From NCBI RefSeq assembly GCF_031326345.1, contig NZ_CP133671.1:2604001-2668000 (forward strand): 64,000 nt of DNA. Reading direction: 5' to 3'. Position numbers and translations under genes: made by a program. Below, piece after piece: positions 26,606-36,009 of the stretch; position 1 is the stretch's first letter, and every line of letters starts with the position of its first letter. The DNA is from Aureispira sp. CCB-E (GTDB lineage: Bacteria > Bacteroidota > Bacteroidia > Chitinophagales > Saprospiraceae). The notes beneath the pieces were generated by a model. The model had not been told where the DNA came from. It was given only the letters and a program-made list of their open reading frames with translations, and did not search any database.

Positions 26606-26762
26606 AGAGTCTGTTAAAAAAATATGTTCAAGCTATAAATGATTGATTTAAAATCTATCTGCGACTATTTGAGCTTTGCTAGCATAGCGGTTATCTCAAG
26701 AGGAATTTACCTCTAAAATCAATACATTTTTGCATAAAGAACCTAAAACTTAGACAAACTCT
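26606..26762. repeat. MITE-like intergenic element, copy 1
   Basis: The ends AGAGTCTGTT (26606-26615) and GACAAACTCT (26753-26762) are inverted repeats (8 of 10). Inside, TTTAAAATCTATCT and TAAAATCAATACATTTTTGC match the element at 36655-36837 at 13 of 14 and 18 of 20 positions. There is no coding frame. It lies upstream of the M19-like gene, in the 378-base gap to the HD gene; the rest of the gap (26763-26959) shows nothing identifiable. Confidence 0.55.
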
Positions 26763-26959
26763 AAGAGGATTGAATTTTGAATCAAAATGGTTTTATCTAG
26801 TTGTATAGAAGATAATGCCATATTGTGATAAAACAAGGTAAAAGGCTGATTTTTAACCTGATTTTCACAAAAATACCTAAAAAGACTGTTTCTACAAGCT
26901 AAATAACAGATAGATTCTATCCAATAGGTTGTTCAATTGTCTTGCTCTAGAAGCAGTAG

Positions 26960-27544
26960 CTATAAGATGAATTTTTTTTGTTGAATAATATTTTTTTGTA
27001 ATATAGGTTCGTACTCTTTTTTTGCAACGTCTGTATAAAACTGAACGTGTTGAAGGAAATTGTATTGTAAAAGTTCCCATTCTTTATTGGAATAAAACAA
27101 TGCCAAACAAGCCTCCCATTCTTGGCGTAACAATGTTCCTGTTTGAAAAAAGCGTTCTGTTACCCCGTAGCCAATATCGGCATCTTTTATAATTTTTTCT
27201 AGTTGATTTCTAGGTGTCAAAGACATTTTTGTAGCTTCTATACAAGCTTTAACAAGGTTAATAGCAGCAGAATTAACCGATTTATTTTGTAAATAATCTA
27301 CGGCAATTACCATCCCTCTGTCTTCGTGCTCATCATAACCATAAAGGTATCCTACATCGTGGAACCAACCTGCTATTTTTAGCAATAGTAAATCAGAAGT
27401 CTCTAAACCAGCAGAAAGTGCTTCAATCCGTTGTACCACCTCAATAGTATGAGCATAATTATGGTAACAAAGATTGGACGTATCTGTTTGTTCAAACAAC
27501 TGTTTGACATGTTGTTGTACTTCCTGTTCTAATGCTTTTAGCAT
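26960..27544 (-). CDS. HD-domain metal-dependent phosphohydrolase
   Basis: The product is 194 residues from the ATG at 27544. A TTG start at 27610 would extend it by 22 residues, but that stretch overlaps a perfect inverted repeat and looks non-coding. The HD signatures are present: HNYAHTIEVV, WFHDVGYLYGYDEHEDRG and KDADIGYG, supplying the metal-binding His and Asp residues. Such proteins hydrolyse nucleotides or phosphodiesters; the substrate is unknown. The gene lies downstream of folD on the same strand with an 82-base gap that contains the hairpin at 27581. It may be co-transcribed if that hairpin is not a strong terminator. Confidence 0.85.
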   Translation of the reverse strand: MLKALEQEVQQHVKQLFEQTDTSNLCYHNYAHTIEVVQRIEALSAGLETSDLLLLKIAGWFHDVGYLYGYDEHEDRGMVIAVDYLQNKSVNSAAINLVKACIEATKMSLTPRNQLEKIIKDADIGYGVTERFFQTGTLLRQEWEACLALFYSNKEWELLQYNFLQHVQFYTDVAKKEYEPILQKNIIQQKKFIL

Positions 27545-27580
27545 ATGTATCAAGGATTGGTTTGCGACGTACTTGGTACG

Positions 27581-27617
27581 TAGTTGGTTGATTCTTTTGT
27601 GTACAATCAACCAACTA
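27581..27617. terminator. Perfect hairpin between folD and the HD gene
   Basis: A perfect 13-base inverted repeat (TAGTTGGTTGATT at 27581-27593, AATCAACCAACTA at 27605-27617) with an 11-base loop begins about 10 bases after the folD stop codon. A second small hairpin (ACGTAC, TTG, GTACGT) abuts at 27567-27581. No T tract follows, so it may be an mRNA-processing or partial terminator structure. Confidence 0.6.
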
Positions 27618-27626
27618 AGAATAATT

Positions 27627-28511
27627 TTAAACGTTTAAATAATGCTTTTTGTAAGATTTTAAAGTATTCATAATTAGAGCTGTTACGGTCATAGGACCCA
27701 CTCCACCAGGAACAGGAGTAATAAAACTACACTTGGGGGCAACGGCATCAAAATCCACATCACCAACCAGTCGATACCCTCGTTTTTTGCTACTATCTTC
27801 TACGGAGTTAATACCAACATCAAGAATAACAGCCCCTTCTTTGACCATATCAGCAGTTACAAAATTAGGAATTCCAATTGCAGCAACAATAATATCTGCT
27901 CGCTGGACTTCTTCTTTTATATCTTTGGTTCGACTGTGTGTTAGCGTAACGGTACAGTTACCAATTTTTGCTTTTCTAGACATCAAAATACTCATGGGGG
28001 TTCCAACAATATTAGAGCGCCCTAATACAACACAATGTTTGCCTGATGTTTCAATTCCATAACGTTCTAGCATGGTTACCATCCCAAAAGGAGTTGCTGG
28101 AATATATTGTGGCATTCCTTGTGCCATGAGTCCAAAATTGGTTGGATGAAAACCATCCACATCTTTGCTTGGGTCAATTGCCAACGTAATTTTATCCTCA
28201 GAAATATGCTTAGGAAGTGGCAGTTGCACAATAAAACCATCTACTTCATCATCTTCATTTAATTGCTGAATAATTTTTAGCAAAGCTTCTTCTGTAATGT
28301 CACTCTCTTCTTTGATCAATGTAGACTTGATTCCTGTACGCTCACAAGAGCGCATTTTGTTGCGAACATAACTGGCACTAGCAGGGTTGTCGCCAACCAA
28401 AATAGCAACCAAATGAGGTAGACGATGTCCTTTTTGTGACCATTGCTCTACGTCTACACGCATTTCTTCTTGAATGTCAATAGCTAGTTGTTTGCCGTTA
28501 ATTAATTCCAT
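27627..28511 (-). CDS. folD: Bifunctional methylenetetrahydrofolate dehydrogenase/cyclohydrolase FolD
   Basis: The 294-residue length is normal. The catalytic YVxxK motif is present as SYVRNK (Tyr48, Lys52), followed by DGFIVQLPLPKHI, DVDGFHPTNFG, the NADP-binding VVLGRSNIVGTPMSILMSRK and the C-terminal PVPGGVGPMTVTALIMNTL. FolD converts 5,10-methylene-THF to 10-formyl-THF in the cytoplasm, supplying purine and formyl-Met synthesis. It is divergent from the uridine kinase gene. The ATG at 28511 gives the standard N-terminus (MELINGKQLA). Confidence 0.97.
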   Translation of the reverse strand: MELINGKQLAIDIQEEMRVDVEQWSQKGHRLPHLVAILVGDNPASASYVRNKMRSCERTGIKSTLIKEESDITEEALLKIIQQLNEDDEVDGFIVQLPLPKHISEDKITLAIDPSKDVDGFHPTNFGLMAQGMPQYIPATPFGMVTMLERYGIETSGKHCVVLGRSNIVGTPMSILMSRKAKIGNCTVTLTHSRTKDIKEEVQRADIIVAAIGIPNFVTADMVKEGAVILDVGINSVEDSSKKRGYRLVGDVDFDAVAPKCSFITPVPGGVGPMTVTALIMNTLKSYKKHYLNV

Positions 28512-28827
28512 GATGATGTTGTTGTTCTTTATTGGTTGAAAAACTAGTTTTATTAATTTTTTATCTTTAAGATTTGGCTTAAGAAATGATTCTGAAAAGT
28601 ATTTCCTTTGCCTTTTATTTTATGTATAAATCAGTTGATTTAAGCGTTCAACAAAGCATAGATCTTATTTAGAAGAAAAGACATGTCCTGTTTTAATGAC
28701 AAATTAAATACAAAATTTTTCGTTAATTTATGGAATTAGTGACAAACAATTGTAAAAAGGACAAACAATTATTTATAATTGCGAGAACTGATCGTATCTG
28801 TTTTGTTGGTAAATTAATAATAAAAAC
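28512..28827. promoter_or_regulatory. Divergent promoter region with a direct repeat (28741-28770)
   Basis: The 316-base gap between folD and the uridine kinase gene is AT-rich. It has an 11-base direct repeat GACAAACAATT at 28741-28751 and 28760-28770, with starts 19 bases apart (about two helical turns), a possible regulator site. No gene or dispersed repeat is seen. Confidence 0.4.
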
Positions 28828-29457
28828 ATGCAAAAGCCTTTTCTAATTGGCCTAACAGGAGTGAGTGGCTCTGGGAAAACCACTTTTTTAAAACGTTTGG
28901 AAACGAGTTTTACCAAAGAAGAACTTTGTGTCATCTCTCAAGATAATTATTACAGACCTAGAGAGGAGCAAATGGTAGACAAGGAAGGAGTGCATAATTT
29001 TGATTTGCCAACATCTATTAATCGAGAAGAATTTCATCGTGATATTGTCGCTCTATTAGAAGGAAAAACAGTTTTGCGAGAAGAATATACCTTTAACAAT
29101 GCTTTGGCAACACCCAAAATGTTAGAATTCCCGCCTTGTCCTATTATTCTAATAGAAGGAATTTTTATTTATCATTATAAAGAAATAAAAGACCTCATGG
29201 ATTTAAAGCTGTTCTTACACGTCAAAGAAACAACGGCTTTGAGTCGCCGTATTCGACGAGATAGAATTGAACGCAACTATCCTTTGGACGATGTGTTGTA
29301 TCGTTATGAGAAACATGTATTGCCAACTTACGAGCGATATATCAAGCCTTTTGAATACGAGGCAGATTTGATTATTAATAACAGCACGAATTTTGATACG
29401 GGCTTAGATGTTGTGGTAAATTACCTAAAAGGTATCTTGGCAGAGCGATCAAAATAG
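28828..29457 (+). CDS. udk: Uridine kinase
   Basis: The 209-residue protein has the P-loop GVSGSGKT (residues 10-17), then SQDNYYRPREEQ and HNFDLPTSINREEF, both typical of uridine/cytidine kinases. ILIEGIFIYHY is the Walker B-like strand, and RRIRRDRIER the basic lid segment. Uridine kinase phosphorylates uridine and cytidine in pyrimidine salvage in the cytoplasm. The alpha/beta hydrolase gene follows 41 bases downstream and may be co-transcribed. Phosphoribulokinase-like relatives are the main alternative, but the length and the motifs favour Udk. Confidence 0.9.
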   Translation: MQKPFLIGLTGVSGSGKTTFLKRLETSFTKEELCVISQDNYYRPREEQMVDKEGVHNFDLPTSINREEFHRDIVALLEGKTVLREEYTFNNALATPKMLEFPPCPIILIEGIFIYHYKEIKDLMDLKLFLHVKETTALSRRIRRDRIERNYPLDDVLYRYEKHVLPTYERYIKPFEYEADLIINNSTNFDTGLDVVVNYLKGILAERSK

Positions 29458-29498
29458 GTTGTTATTGTAAATGGCTTCACAACCAAAATCCATAGAAA

Positions 29499-30290
29499 AT
29501 GCTATTATTACTACAAGGTGTTTTATTGTTGCTTAGCTTTTATGCTTTGGGCTGCTGGGTAGCATATTGGATGCAAGAAACCTTAATTTTTCACCCTACG
29601 GTATTAACAAAGGATTATGTATTTCATTTTGAAACAGACTTTGAGGAACTGTTTATAGAAGTGGCGCCTGATATTCGTCTACATGCCCTACACTTTAAGG
29701 CCGAAGCATCTAAGGGAATTGTATTTTATGTGCATGGTAATGCTGGTTCCTTGCATGATTGGGGCGGGTTGTCTAGCTTGTATATTCACTTGGGGTATGA
29801 TTTGTTTATGTTTGATTATCGAGGTTTTGGAAAGAGCGATGGAAAAATTAAGAATCAAAAGCAGTTTTTTAATGATGTACAGGCTTTGTACGATTATGTA
29901 AAACAAGGGTGGGAGGAATCTAAAATTATCGTAGAAGGCTTCTCTATCGGAACGGCAACAGCGGCTAAAATTGCCGTTGAGAATAATCCTAGACATTTGA
30001 TACTCAAAGCTCCCTATTATTCTTTGCCTCATTTGATCAAATCAAAACATGCTTATTTGCCATCTTTGTTGTTGAAATATCGATTTATGACAATTGATTT
30101 CTTAAAAGCAGTACGTTGCCCAACAACCATATTTCATGGAACAGCAGATGAACTCATCCCTGTTTCCAATGCAGAACGTTTGTTTCAAGAGGTGCCTAGC
30201 GTTGATTTTGTCATCATTCCCAATTGTTTGCATAATGATATCCCATATACAAGTCTATATCAAGAGAAGATGCAAACTATATTGGTGTAA
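29499..30290 (+). CDS. Alpha/beta hydrolase, BEM46/ABHD13-like, membrane-anchored
   Basis: The 263-residue protein begins with a hydrophobic helix (MLLLLQGVLLLLSFYALGCW). It then has FYVHGNAGSLHDWGG (oxyanion region), FDYRGFGKSDGKI, the nucleophile elbow EGFSIGTATA with a Ser, GTADELIPVSNAE with the acid, and PNCLHNDIP with the His, a complete triad. The HGNAG and DYRGFGKS motifs resemble the BEM46/ABHD13 group, whose substrates are unknown. The N-terminal helix suggests inner-membrane anchoring. It follows the uridine kinase gene closely. Confidence 0.85.
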   Translation: MLLLLQGVLLLLSFYALGCWVAYWMQETLIFHPTVLTKDYVFHFETDFEELFIEVAPDIRLHALHFKAEASKGIVFYVHGNAGSLHDWGGLSSLYIHLGYDLFMFDYRGFGKSDGKIKNQKQFFNDVQALYDYVKQGWEESKIIVEGFSIGTATAAKIAVENNPRHLILKAPYYSLPHLIKSKHAYLPSLLLKYRFMTIDFLKAVRCPTTIFHGTADELIPVSNAERLFQEVPSVDFVIIPNCLHNDIPYTSLYQEKMQTILV

Positions 30291-30355
30291 TCTTTGTTCT
30301 TTTTTATGATTTGATACTACATTATTACAGAAATAATTTTGTTAAATAGCTACTT

Positions 30356-31201
30356 ATGAAGCAATTATGCTCCGTGCTTGTTTTGGTGTTAATTGTCTTA
30401 GCAACAGTGGGGACATCCGCTCAAGACTTTCGTTCAGCCGTATGGCAGGATGAGATTGTAGTTGATGGGCAGAATAAGGATTGGCAACAGCCGTTTAAAT
30501 TACACAATAGTTTAGCAGGTCTTTCTTTTGCCATTGCTAACGATTCGACCAAACTATACCTTTGTTTTGAAGCAATAGAACCACTTTATATTGTCAAAAT
30601 GTTGCGAGCGGGCTGGTCTTTTCAGCTTAGTTGTAAGGAACGAAAGAGGCGCTTTAATACCAGTGTTGTATTTAACCCAATGTATATCGAGTTGGACCCT
30701 AAACATGATTATGTAGAAAAGAAAGAAAAAAAAGAACCTACTTTTGAAAATTGGTTAGACGATTATAAATTGGAATCTAACACCTATACAACACAAGGAT
30801 TTAAGCATTACCAGAAAAATGCTTTAACCTTATCAGACACTAGTCAAAATATCATCCATGTTCAATTGAATTACAATGAAATAAAAGCTGTTTATGAAAT
30901 TGCAATTCCTTTGAGAGAATTGATGCCTTTGAATCACGTAAAATGGAATGAACGGATGAAATTGAAGGTTTATATCAACAATTTAGAAGCTCCTCCAGAA
31001 AAGGGAACTTTAACATTAGAAACAAACCGATTGCAGCCAATCGGTCGTCAAGGAGGACAAGTAGTTAGCCCTTCTAATGCGCCTACAGATATTGTACAGC
31101 CTAAAAAATTAACAGAGAGAGTTACCAAAGAGGTCTTGTATTACAAAGCAAGCTTTAGCCATGATTTTTATTTGGCAGCTCCCCCAAACACAACTCCGTA
31201 A
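30356..31201 (+). CDS. Secreted protein with CBM9-like N-terminal domain
   Basis: The 281-residue product has a signal peptide (about 1-22, TSAQ) and begins with EIVVDGQNKDWQQPFKLHN followed by FAIANDSTKLYLCFEA. This is the start pattern of CBM9/DOMON-like sugar-binding domains (VDG..DW, then a strand with L.L.). The rest is beta-rich with a basic segment (KERKRRF) and a C-terminal stretch without an anchor or T9SS tail. A periplasmic location is likely. The ligand is unknown. It converges with lptB (31272). Confidence 0.65.
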   Translation: MKQLCSVLVLVLIVLATVGTSAQDFRSAVWQDEIVVDGQNKDWQQPFKLHNSLAGLSFAIANDSTKLYLCFEAIEPLYIVKMLRAGWSFQLSCKERKRRFNTSVVFNPMYIELDPKHDYVEKKEKKEPTFENWLDDYKLESNTYTTQGFKHYQKNALTLSDTSQNIIHVQLNYNEIKAVYEIAIPLRELMPLNHVKWNERMKLKVYINNLEAPPEKGTLTLETNRLQPIGRQGGQVVSPSNAPTDIVQPKKLTERVTKEVLYYKASFSHDFYLAAPPNTTP

Positions 31202-31271
31202 TGACTTTATAGTTGATTGTATAATGCGTTTTTGGCAACAAAAGTAAATTATAGAAATACAGGTGTTTATT

Positions 31272-32027
31272 TTAATCTTGGTTTCGTGGGGGCAATTCAA
31301 ATTTTCGCTTGAGTGTAAAACTCTGCCCAAGATAAACCTCTCGTACTTTTTCATCACTGGCTAGTTCTTCCGATGTACCTTCTCTAAAGATACTCCCATC
31401 AACCATAATATAGGAACGATCGGTAATCGATAGTGTTTGTTCAACGCTATGATCTGTGATTAAGATGCCAATATTTTTTTGTTTTAGTTTAAAAACAATG
31501 GATTGAATATCTTCTACTGCAATGGGGTCGATGCCAGCAAAGGGTTCATCAAGCAAAATAAACTTAGGGTTGACCGCCAAAGAACGAGCAATTTCAGTGC
31601 GTCTACGTTCTCCTCCTGACAATGTATCTCCGTTGCTTTTACGTACCTTATGCAATCTAAATTCATCAATTAAATCTTCTAATTTTTCGGCTTGTTCCTT
31701 TTTAGATAAATTGGTCATTTCTAGAACAGCAGAAATATTGTCTTCTACGGATAATTTTCTAAAAATAGAAGATTCTTGGGGCAAGTAGCCAATACCTAGC
31801 TTTGCCCGTTTGTACATAGGGAGTTTGGTAATATCCAAATCGTCTAAAAAAACGTTGCCTTGTAGTGGTTGTACGAACCCCACAGTCATATAGAAACTAG
31901 TTGTTTTGCCAGCACCATTAGGACCCAGCAAACCAATAATTTCTCCTTGTTCTACTTGTAAAGAAACGCCTTTAACAACCATTCGGTTGCCGTATTTTTT
32001 CATTAGATTTTCTGCTCTAAGCTGCAT
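31272..32027 (-). CDS. lptB: LPS export ABC transporter ATPase LptB
   Basis: The 251-residue protein has Walker A GPNGAGKT (35-42), the Q-loop region, the signature [15 protein letters not shown], Walker [14 protein letters not shown] and the switch His in [10 protein letters not shown]. The motif [20 protein letters not shown] and [15 protein letters not shown] are specific for LptB. LptB drives lipopolysaccharide extraction by LptFGC at the inner membrane. LptF, LptG and LptC are not in the window, as is common in Bacteroidota. The C-terminal ~20 residues ([14 protein letters not shown]) form a short charged tail. Confidence 0.95.
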   Translation of the reverse strand: MQLRAENLMKKYGNRMVVKGVSLQVEQGEIIGLLGPNGAGKTTSFYMTVGFVQPLQGNVFLDDLDITKLPMYKRAKLGIGYLPQESSIFRKLSVEDNISAVLEMTNLSKKEQAEKLEDLIDEFRLHKVRKSNGDTLSGGERRRTEIARSLAVNPKFILLDEPFAGIDPIAVEDIQSIVFKLKQKNIGILITDHSVEQTLSITDRSYIMVDGSIFREGTSEELASDEKVREVYLGQSFTLKRKFELPPRNQD

Positions 32028-32173
32028 ATAGAAGTATGAGTACGTTGGTGTGAAAGAATTATGCTACACAAGAATTCTTAAGTTGGATAACTTAATTTTT
32101 GAATCAAATGGATATCGAATTGTAAGAAAGTCTAATCAAAAAGCATCTAAACTAAAATACTTGATCTATAGGT

Positions 32174-33397
32174 TTATAAATTAGAAGCTAATAGTAAATT
32201 CAAATCTGTATATTTGACATTAAAAAAGTCACTCAAGTACTTGTTGGTTAAACAACCCTTGTACATATAAACCCCATTTCTAAAGCCAGGGGAAGAATGG
32301 AGCAACGCTTCAATCCCTTGAGTACCTCCAGCTTCTAAAAAGAAAGGAATTAAAATATTACTAATTGCCTTAGAGCTTGTTTGTGGGATTCTTGCTACGA
32401 TATTAGGAACACAGTAATGAATAACATCATACTCAATGAAGGTAGGCTTGTCGTGAGTCGTCATTCTGGAAGTAGCAAAGCAACCGCCTTGATCAATACT
32501 AACATCAATAATAACAGAGCCCGATTTCATATTTTTAACCATAGAATCACTGACAATAATTGGTGTTCGACCAATTTCTGAGTGAATGGCTCCAATGACG
32601 ACCTCTGCATCTCTCAATTCAACTTCTAGTTCTGGCGAGTTAAAAGTGCCAGTGTATATTTTTTGTCTCAAATTGCCTTGTAAGCGCATGAGTTTTCGAA
32701 TATTGTTATCAAAAACTCGTACCTCTGCACCATAACCTAGAGCTACTCTTGTCGCAACTTCTGCAACGACTCCAGCGCCTAAAACAACGACCTTGGCTGG
32801 AGGGATACCAGGGATGCCCCCCAATAAGATACCCAGCCCATTTCCACTTTTAGAAAGCAATTCTGCGGCTGTTTGCATGGCACTAATTCCGGCCATTTCA
32901 GACATACTATGTACAAACGGAAAAATACCAGATTGATCTTTCATATATTCCATCGCCAAAGCTGTGACCCGTTTCTTTTTGAGGCGATAGATATATTCTT
33001 CGGATAAGGAAGGTAAGTGAATAGGAGAGATGATAATCTGTCCAGGATGACACAAATCGATTTCTTGAAGAGAGGGAGGAGCGACTTTTATAATGACGTG
33101 AGCTTTAAAAACTTGTTCAGAGCTGTAAGCAATTTCTGCACCTGCCTCTGAATATTCAAAATCTAAAAAGCCAGCTTCCAAACCAGCATCTTCTTCGACC
33201 ACTATCTTATGACCTGCATTGACTAGTGTTTTGACAGCAGCAGGAGATAGGGCAACTCTATTTTCTTGAAAAGACCTTTCTTTAGGAATTCCAATAAACA
33301 ACTTTGCTTTTTTTTGAGGAATTTCTAAACATTCTTCTTGTGGCGTTAACATATTTTGCGTTAACCGTTGAGGAATATCAATCTTTCTTTTTTCCAT
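32174..33397 (-). CDS. ald: Alanine dehydrogenase / NAD(P) transhydrogenase alpha-like protein
   Basis: The product is 407 residues from the ATG at 33397; the frame also offers a TTG seven codons upstream. Residues about 35-200 (IGIPKERSFQENRVALSPAA) form the substrate-binding domain, with the catalytic-type Lys and Arg near the start. VVVLGAGVVAEVATRVALGY then GAEVRVFD is the NAD-binding Rossmann segment. GSVIIDVSIDQGGCFATS is the conserved domain-closing block. The family reversibly deaminates L-alanine to pyruvate with NAD. An N-terminal extension of about 30 residues (DIPQRLTQNMLTPQEE) is unusual, though seen in Bacteroidota members. Transhydrogenase alpha is the alternative; there is no PntB nearby. 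Confidence 0.85.
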   Translation of the reverse strand: MEKRKIDIPQRLTQNMLTPQEECLEIPQKKAKLFIGIPKERSFQENRVALSPAAVKTLVNAGHKIVVEEDAGLEAGFLDFEYSEAGAEIAYSSEQVFKAHVIIKVAPPSLQEIDLCHPGQIIISPIHLPSLSEEYIYRLKKKRVTALAMEYMKDQSGIFPFVHSMSEMAGISAMQTAAELLSKSGNGLGILLGGIPGIPPAKVVVLGAGVVAEVATRVALGYGAEVRVFDNNIRKLMRLQGNLRQKIYTGTFNSPELEVELRDAEVVIGAIHSEIGRTPIIVSDSMVKNMKSGSVIIDVSIDQGGCFATSRMTTHDKPTFIEYDVIHYCVPNIVARIPQTSSKAISNILIPFFLEAGGTQGIEALLHSSPGFRNGVYMYKGCLTNKYLSDFFNVKYTDLNLLLASNL

Positions 33398-33777
33398 ATG
33401 TGGATGTGTGTTTGCCAAGGGGAGTTATAAATATAGAATTATGATCGTTCTATGTACACGATACTAAATTCGTTTATTAGGACTAGCTTGAGAATTTAGA
33501 ATCTTAATAGTAATTTATAACGAATTAATAATCTTTATGTTAAGGTTTAATAGTGCTAATTTTTAGCTTTTTATTAAAAACTCCCTTTAAGATACGTAAG
33601 AAAATAGATTAATAGTTTAAAAATGCTCAATTTTTACAAAGGATTAACAAGAATTAAATTTTCCTCTATAAAGGCTGTGGATGTAAAAAGTTATGAAAGC
33701 AGTTGCTGTATTTTTTGATTTTCAGCAGCAGGAAATAGTTAACATTTTTGTCGTTCTTTTTTTATAAAAAATGGTTC
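33398..33777. other. Intergenic region
   Basis: This 380-base AT-rich gap between two minus-strand genes holds the promoter of ald and the end of the glycosyltransferase transcript region. No dispersed repeat or clear terminator stem could be supported. Confidence 0.4.
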
Positions 33778-35592
33778 TTAACTCGAGGGGACATCTGGTT
33801 TGCGTTCCCAAATAGTAATCATAGGAGGTGGAGGACCGCCAGCCTTGCCCTGTTTTTGTAAAGCAGCATTTTGTTGTTGCCACTGTTGCATACGTTGGTT
33901 GTAATAAGGAAGGGCATCCTGATTCCACTTGTAAAATGTTTGATATATGATGGGGCCGTTTTGAATGTTCCTTGTGGGGATACACTCAGCAACACCAATA
34001 AGATTATAATACTTTTGATGGTATTGTTCTATAAACTTAAAAATTCGTCCTGTTGGATCTCGATTTAACCAAGAAGTATTCATCCAAGTGTAAACCGAGA
34101 AGCGCGGTTTTCCTGTCTCCACATCTTGAATAAACTCATCCTGCAATTGTTTCATGTAAACGCCATTGTATACAAGAGGGTAACCAAAGGCTTGTCCAGT
34201 AACACTTTCACGTTTGGCATAAAAGCTAATTTGAGGTTCTGAGCAGGCAACAACAATTTTATCTTCAGGGGTTGAAATTTGTTTTAAGTATTCTCCGATA
34301 ATCTTTGATTCAGGAAAAGGATTCGTGCCATAGGCATTACGTAAAATTTTATCTTCATCAGGAGCAAAGAAATAACTAGAATCTACTCGTATAATTTGCG
34401 TCCAAGCAAAAATAAAGATTACGGTAGGAATGATAATCCCCCAGTTGATATTTAGAATGTTATTGATTAAGATTCCTGTATTTCTTACAAACATACCATT
34501 CAAAAGTGCCAAAGCAGGTATGAATACAACAAAATAATGGGCATAAAAGTGGAAACCTGTGGCTAAACCAAAAGACATGAACAGGGCAAACATTAAGGTA
34601 AATACACGCCACCTATTGTCAATTTTGACTAAAAACATAGAAATAGCTCCTCCTAAACCTAGATACCAGATCCATTCTTGGTCTGGAATGACTTGGTTGA
34701 TTTGCATTTTAAAAATCTCATAATTAGCTCCCGTCTGCGAGGAGGTTGCAAATTCAGTAGGCCAAGCAACGGTGTAGAACCAAAAATCATCAAAATGCCC
34801 TCGAGCTAGCATATACAATACAACCGATAAGTAAGGTGTTACCGAACCAATTACTAGCAGAACTTCACTGACAAACCAATTTTTCCAATCGATGGGCTTT
34901 TGTCTAAAAAATGCAAAAATAACATAGAAGCCAGAAAAGAGCATGAAATGAATGGCTTGCTGCTTGATTAAAAATGCAGTACCACAGGCTAATCCTGCGA
35001 ATAGAAAAAGGCTTTTTTTCTGAGAATCAATTGCTTTGGTTAAGATGAATAAGCCAATTAATCCTGGCAAGATAGCGAAATGAGTGGCATGTGCAGCAAA
35101 CCCCAATAAATTGGGACCTAGACTTAAAATAGCAAATGCAAAAGCAGCGACAACAGCAATTGTTTTGTCAAAGAAATATTTAGCGAAAGCAAAAAGAGTT
35201 ATAATATAAGCAACATCAAAGATGAGTAGCCCTGTGTGAATGCCCTCAACAGAATGCCCAAAAACACGGATAAAAAAGGCATAGGTAATATAAAGTAAAG
35301 GGGGTTTGATTTCGTATAAGTCAGTATAAAGACTTTTGCCTTCTAACATTTGATAAGCAATATAGGCAAAACCACCTTCGTCTCGTTCAAAAGGAATGCT
35401 TAGTAGTTTGAATCGAATTAGTAAAACAAAGAGAACTAGACCTCCAATGAGCAACACATCCCATGTTAATTTGCTAGGCGTTGTCGTTGTATTGGCAGCG
35501 TCTTTGGGCAAAACTGGTTCTGCTTTTTTGGTCTCTTTGCTAGTAATTGTTTTTTTCTTCTGACTTTCTTTGCGATTCTTTTTCTTTGCCAT
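33778..35592 (-). CDS. GT39-like (PMT/ArnT type) membrane glycosyltransferase
   Basis: The 604-residue protein has a basic N-terminus (MAKKKNRKESQKKKTITSKE) and about ten membrane helices between residues 47 and 400. The first extracytoplasmic loop reads FERDEGGFAYIAYQMLEGKS, matching the DE motif of GT39/GT-C enzymes such as ArnT and PMT that transfer sugars from polyprenyl phosphates. IKPPLLYITYAFFIRVFG is also a typical GT-C loop. The C-terminal ~180 residues are a periplasmic domain with a Gln-rich end (QQWQQQNAALQKQ). The acceptor is unknown: surface glycans, lipids or proteins are all possible. Confidence 0.8.
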   Translation of the reverse strand: MAKKKNRKESQKKKTITSKETKKAEPVLPKDAANTTTTPSKLTWDVLLIGGLVLFVLLIRFKLLSIPFERDEGGFAYIAYQMLEGKSLYTDLYEIKPPLLYITYAFFIRVFGHSVEGIHTGLLIFDVAYIITLFAFAKYFFDKTIAVVAAFAFAILSLGPNLLGFAAHATHFAILPGLIGLFILTKAIDSQKKSLFLFAGLACGTAFLIKQQAIHFMLFSGFYVIFAFFRQKPIDWKNWFVSEVLLVIGSVTPYLSVVLYMLARGHFDDFWFYTVAWPTEFATSSQTGANYEIFKMQINQVIPDQEWIWYLGLGGAISMFLVKIDNRWRVFTLMFALFMSFGLATGFHFYAHYFVVFIPALALLNGMFVRNTGILINNILNINWGIIIPTVIFIFAWTQIIRVDSSYFFAPDEDKILRNAYGTNPFPESKIIGEYLKQISTPEDKIVVACSEPQISFYAKRESVTGQAFGYPLVYNGVYMKQLQDEFIQDVETGKPRFSVYTWMNTSWLNRDPTGRIFKFIEQYHQKYYNLIGVAECIPTRNIQNGPIIYQTFYKWNQDALPYYNQRMQQWQQQNAALQKQGKAGGPPPPMITIWERKPDVPSS

Positions 35593-36009
35593 GCAATTAA
35601 TGTTGGTTCGTGTGTTAGAGTAAGTACTAAAAACAACTTGTTGGTCTTAGATACGCTCTATAGGAAGATTAGAATGATATGCAAAATAAGATATTTGTTT
35701 TTGATTCAAAGGAATATCTGTTTGTTTTTTAAGAACAAAGTATATAATAAAAGGCAAAATTTAGATTTTAATTCCCAATTATATAGGGCATTTATACAAG
35801 CGGAATAAATGGCTGGTTTTAAACAAATAAAACTCAAATCTATAGTCTTAAATGAAGGGGGGTGACAACAGATAAAGGGTAGAATAATTAAAATTATAGA
35901 AAACTATTCAATACTCGAACCAAAAAAACTTACCTTTGTATTTACTTGAATTGATTATGAAGTGAAACATTTTTTTTTTGTCCTTCTTTAAAAGCTTAAC
36001 TACACATTC
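35593..36009 (+). promoter_or_regulatory. Intergenic region with a -7 box TACCTTTG (35931-35938) upstream of gmk
   Basis: In this 417-base gap TACCTTTG at 35931-35938 matches TAnnTTTG and lies about 72 bases before the gmk ATG, a normal distance. A clear -33 TTTG is lacking. The rest is AT-rich with no gene or repeat seen. It also serves as upstream region for the divergent glycosyltransferase gene. Confidence 0.5.
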
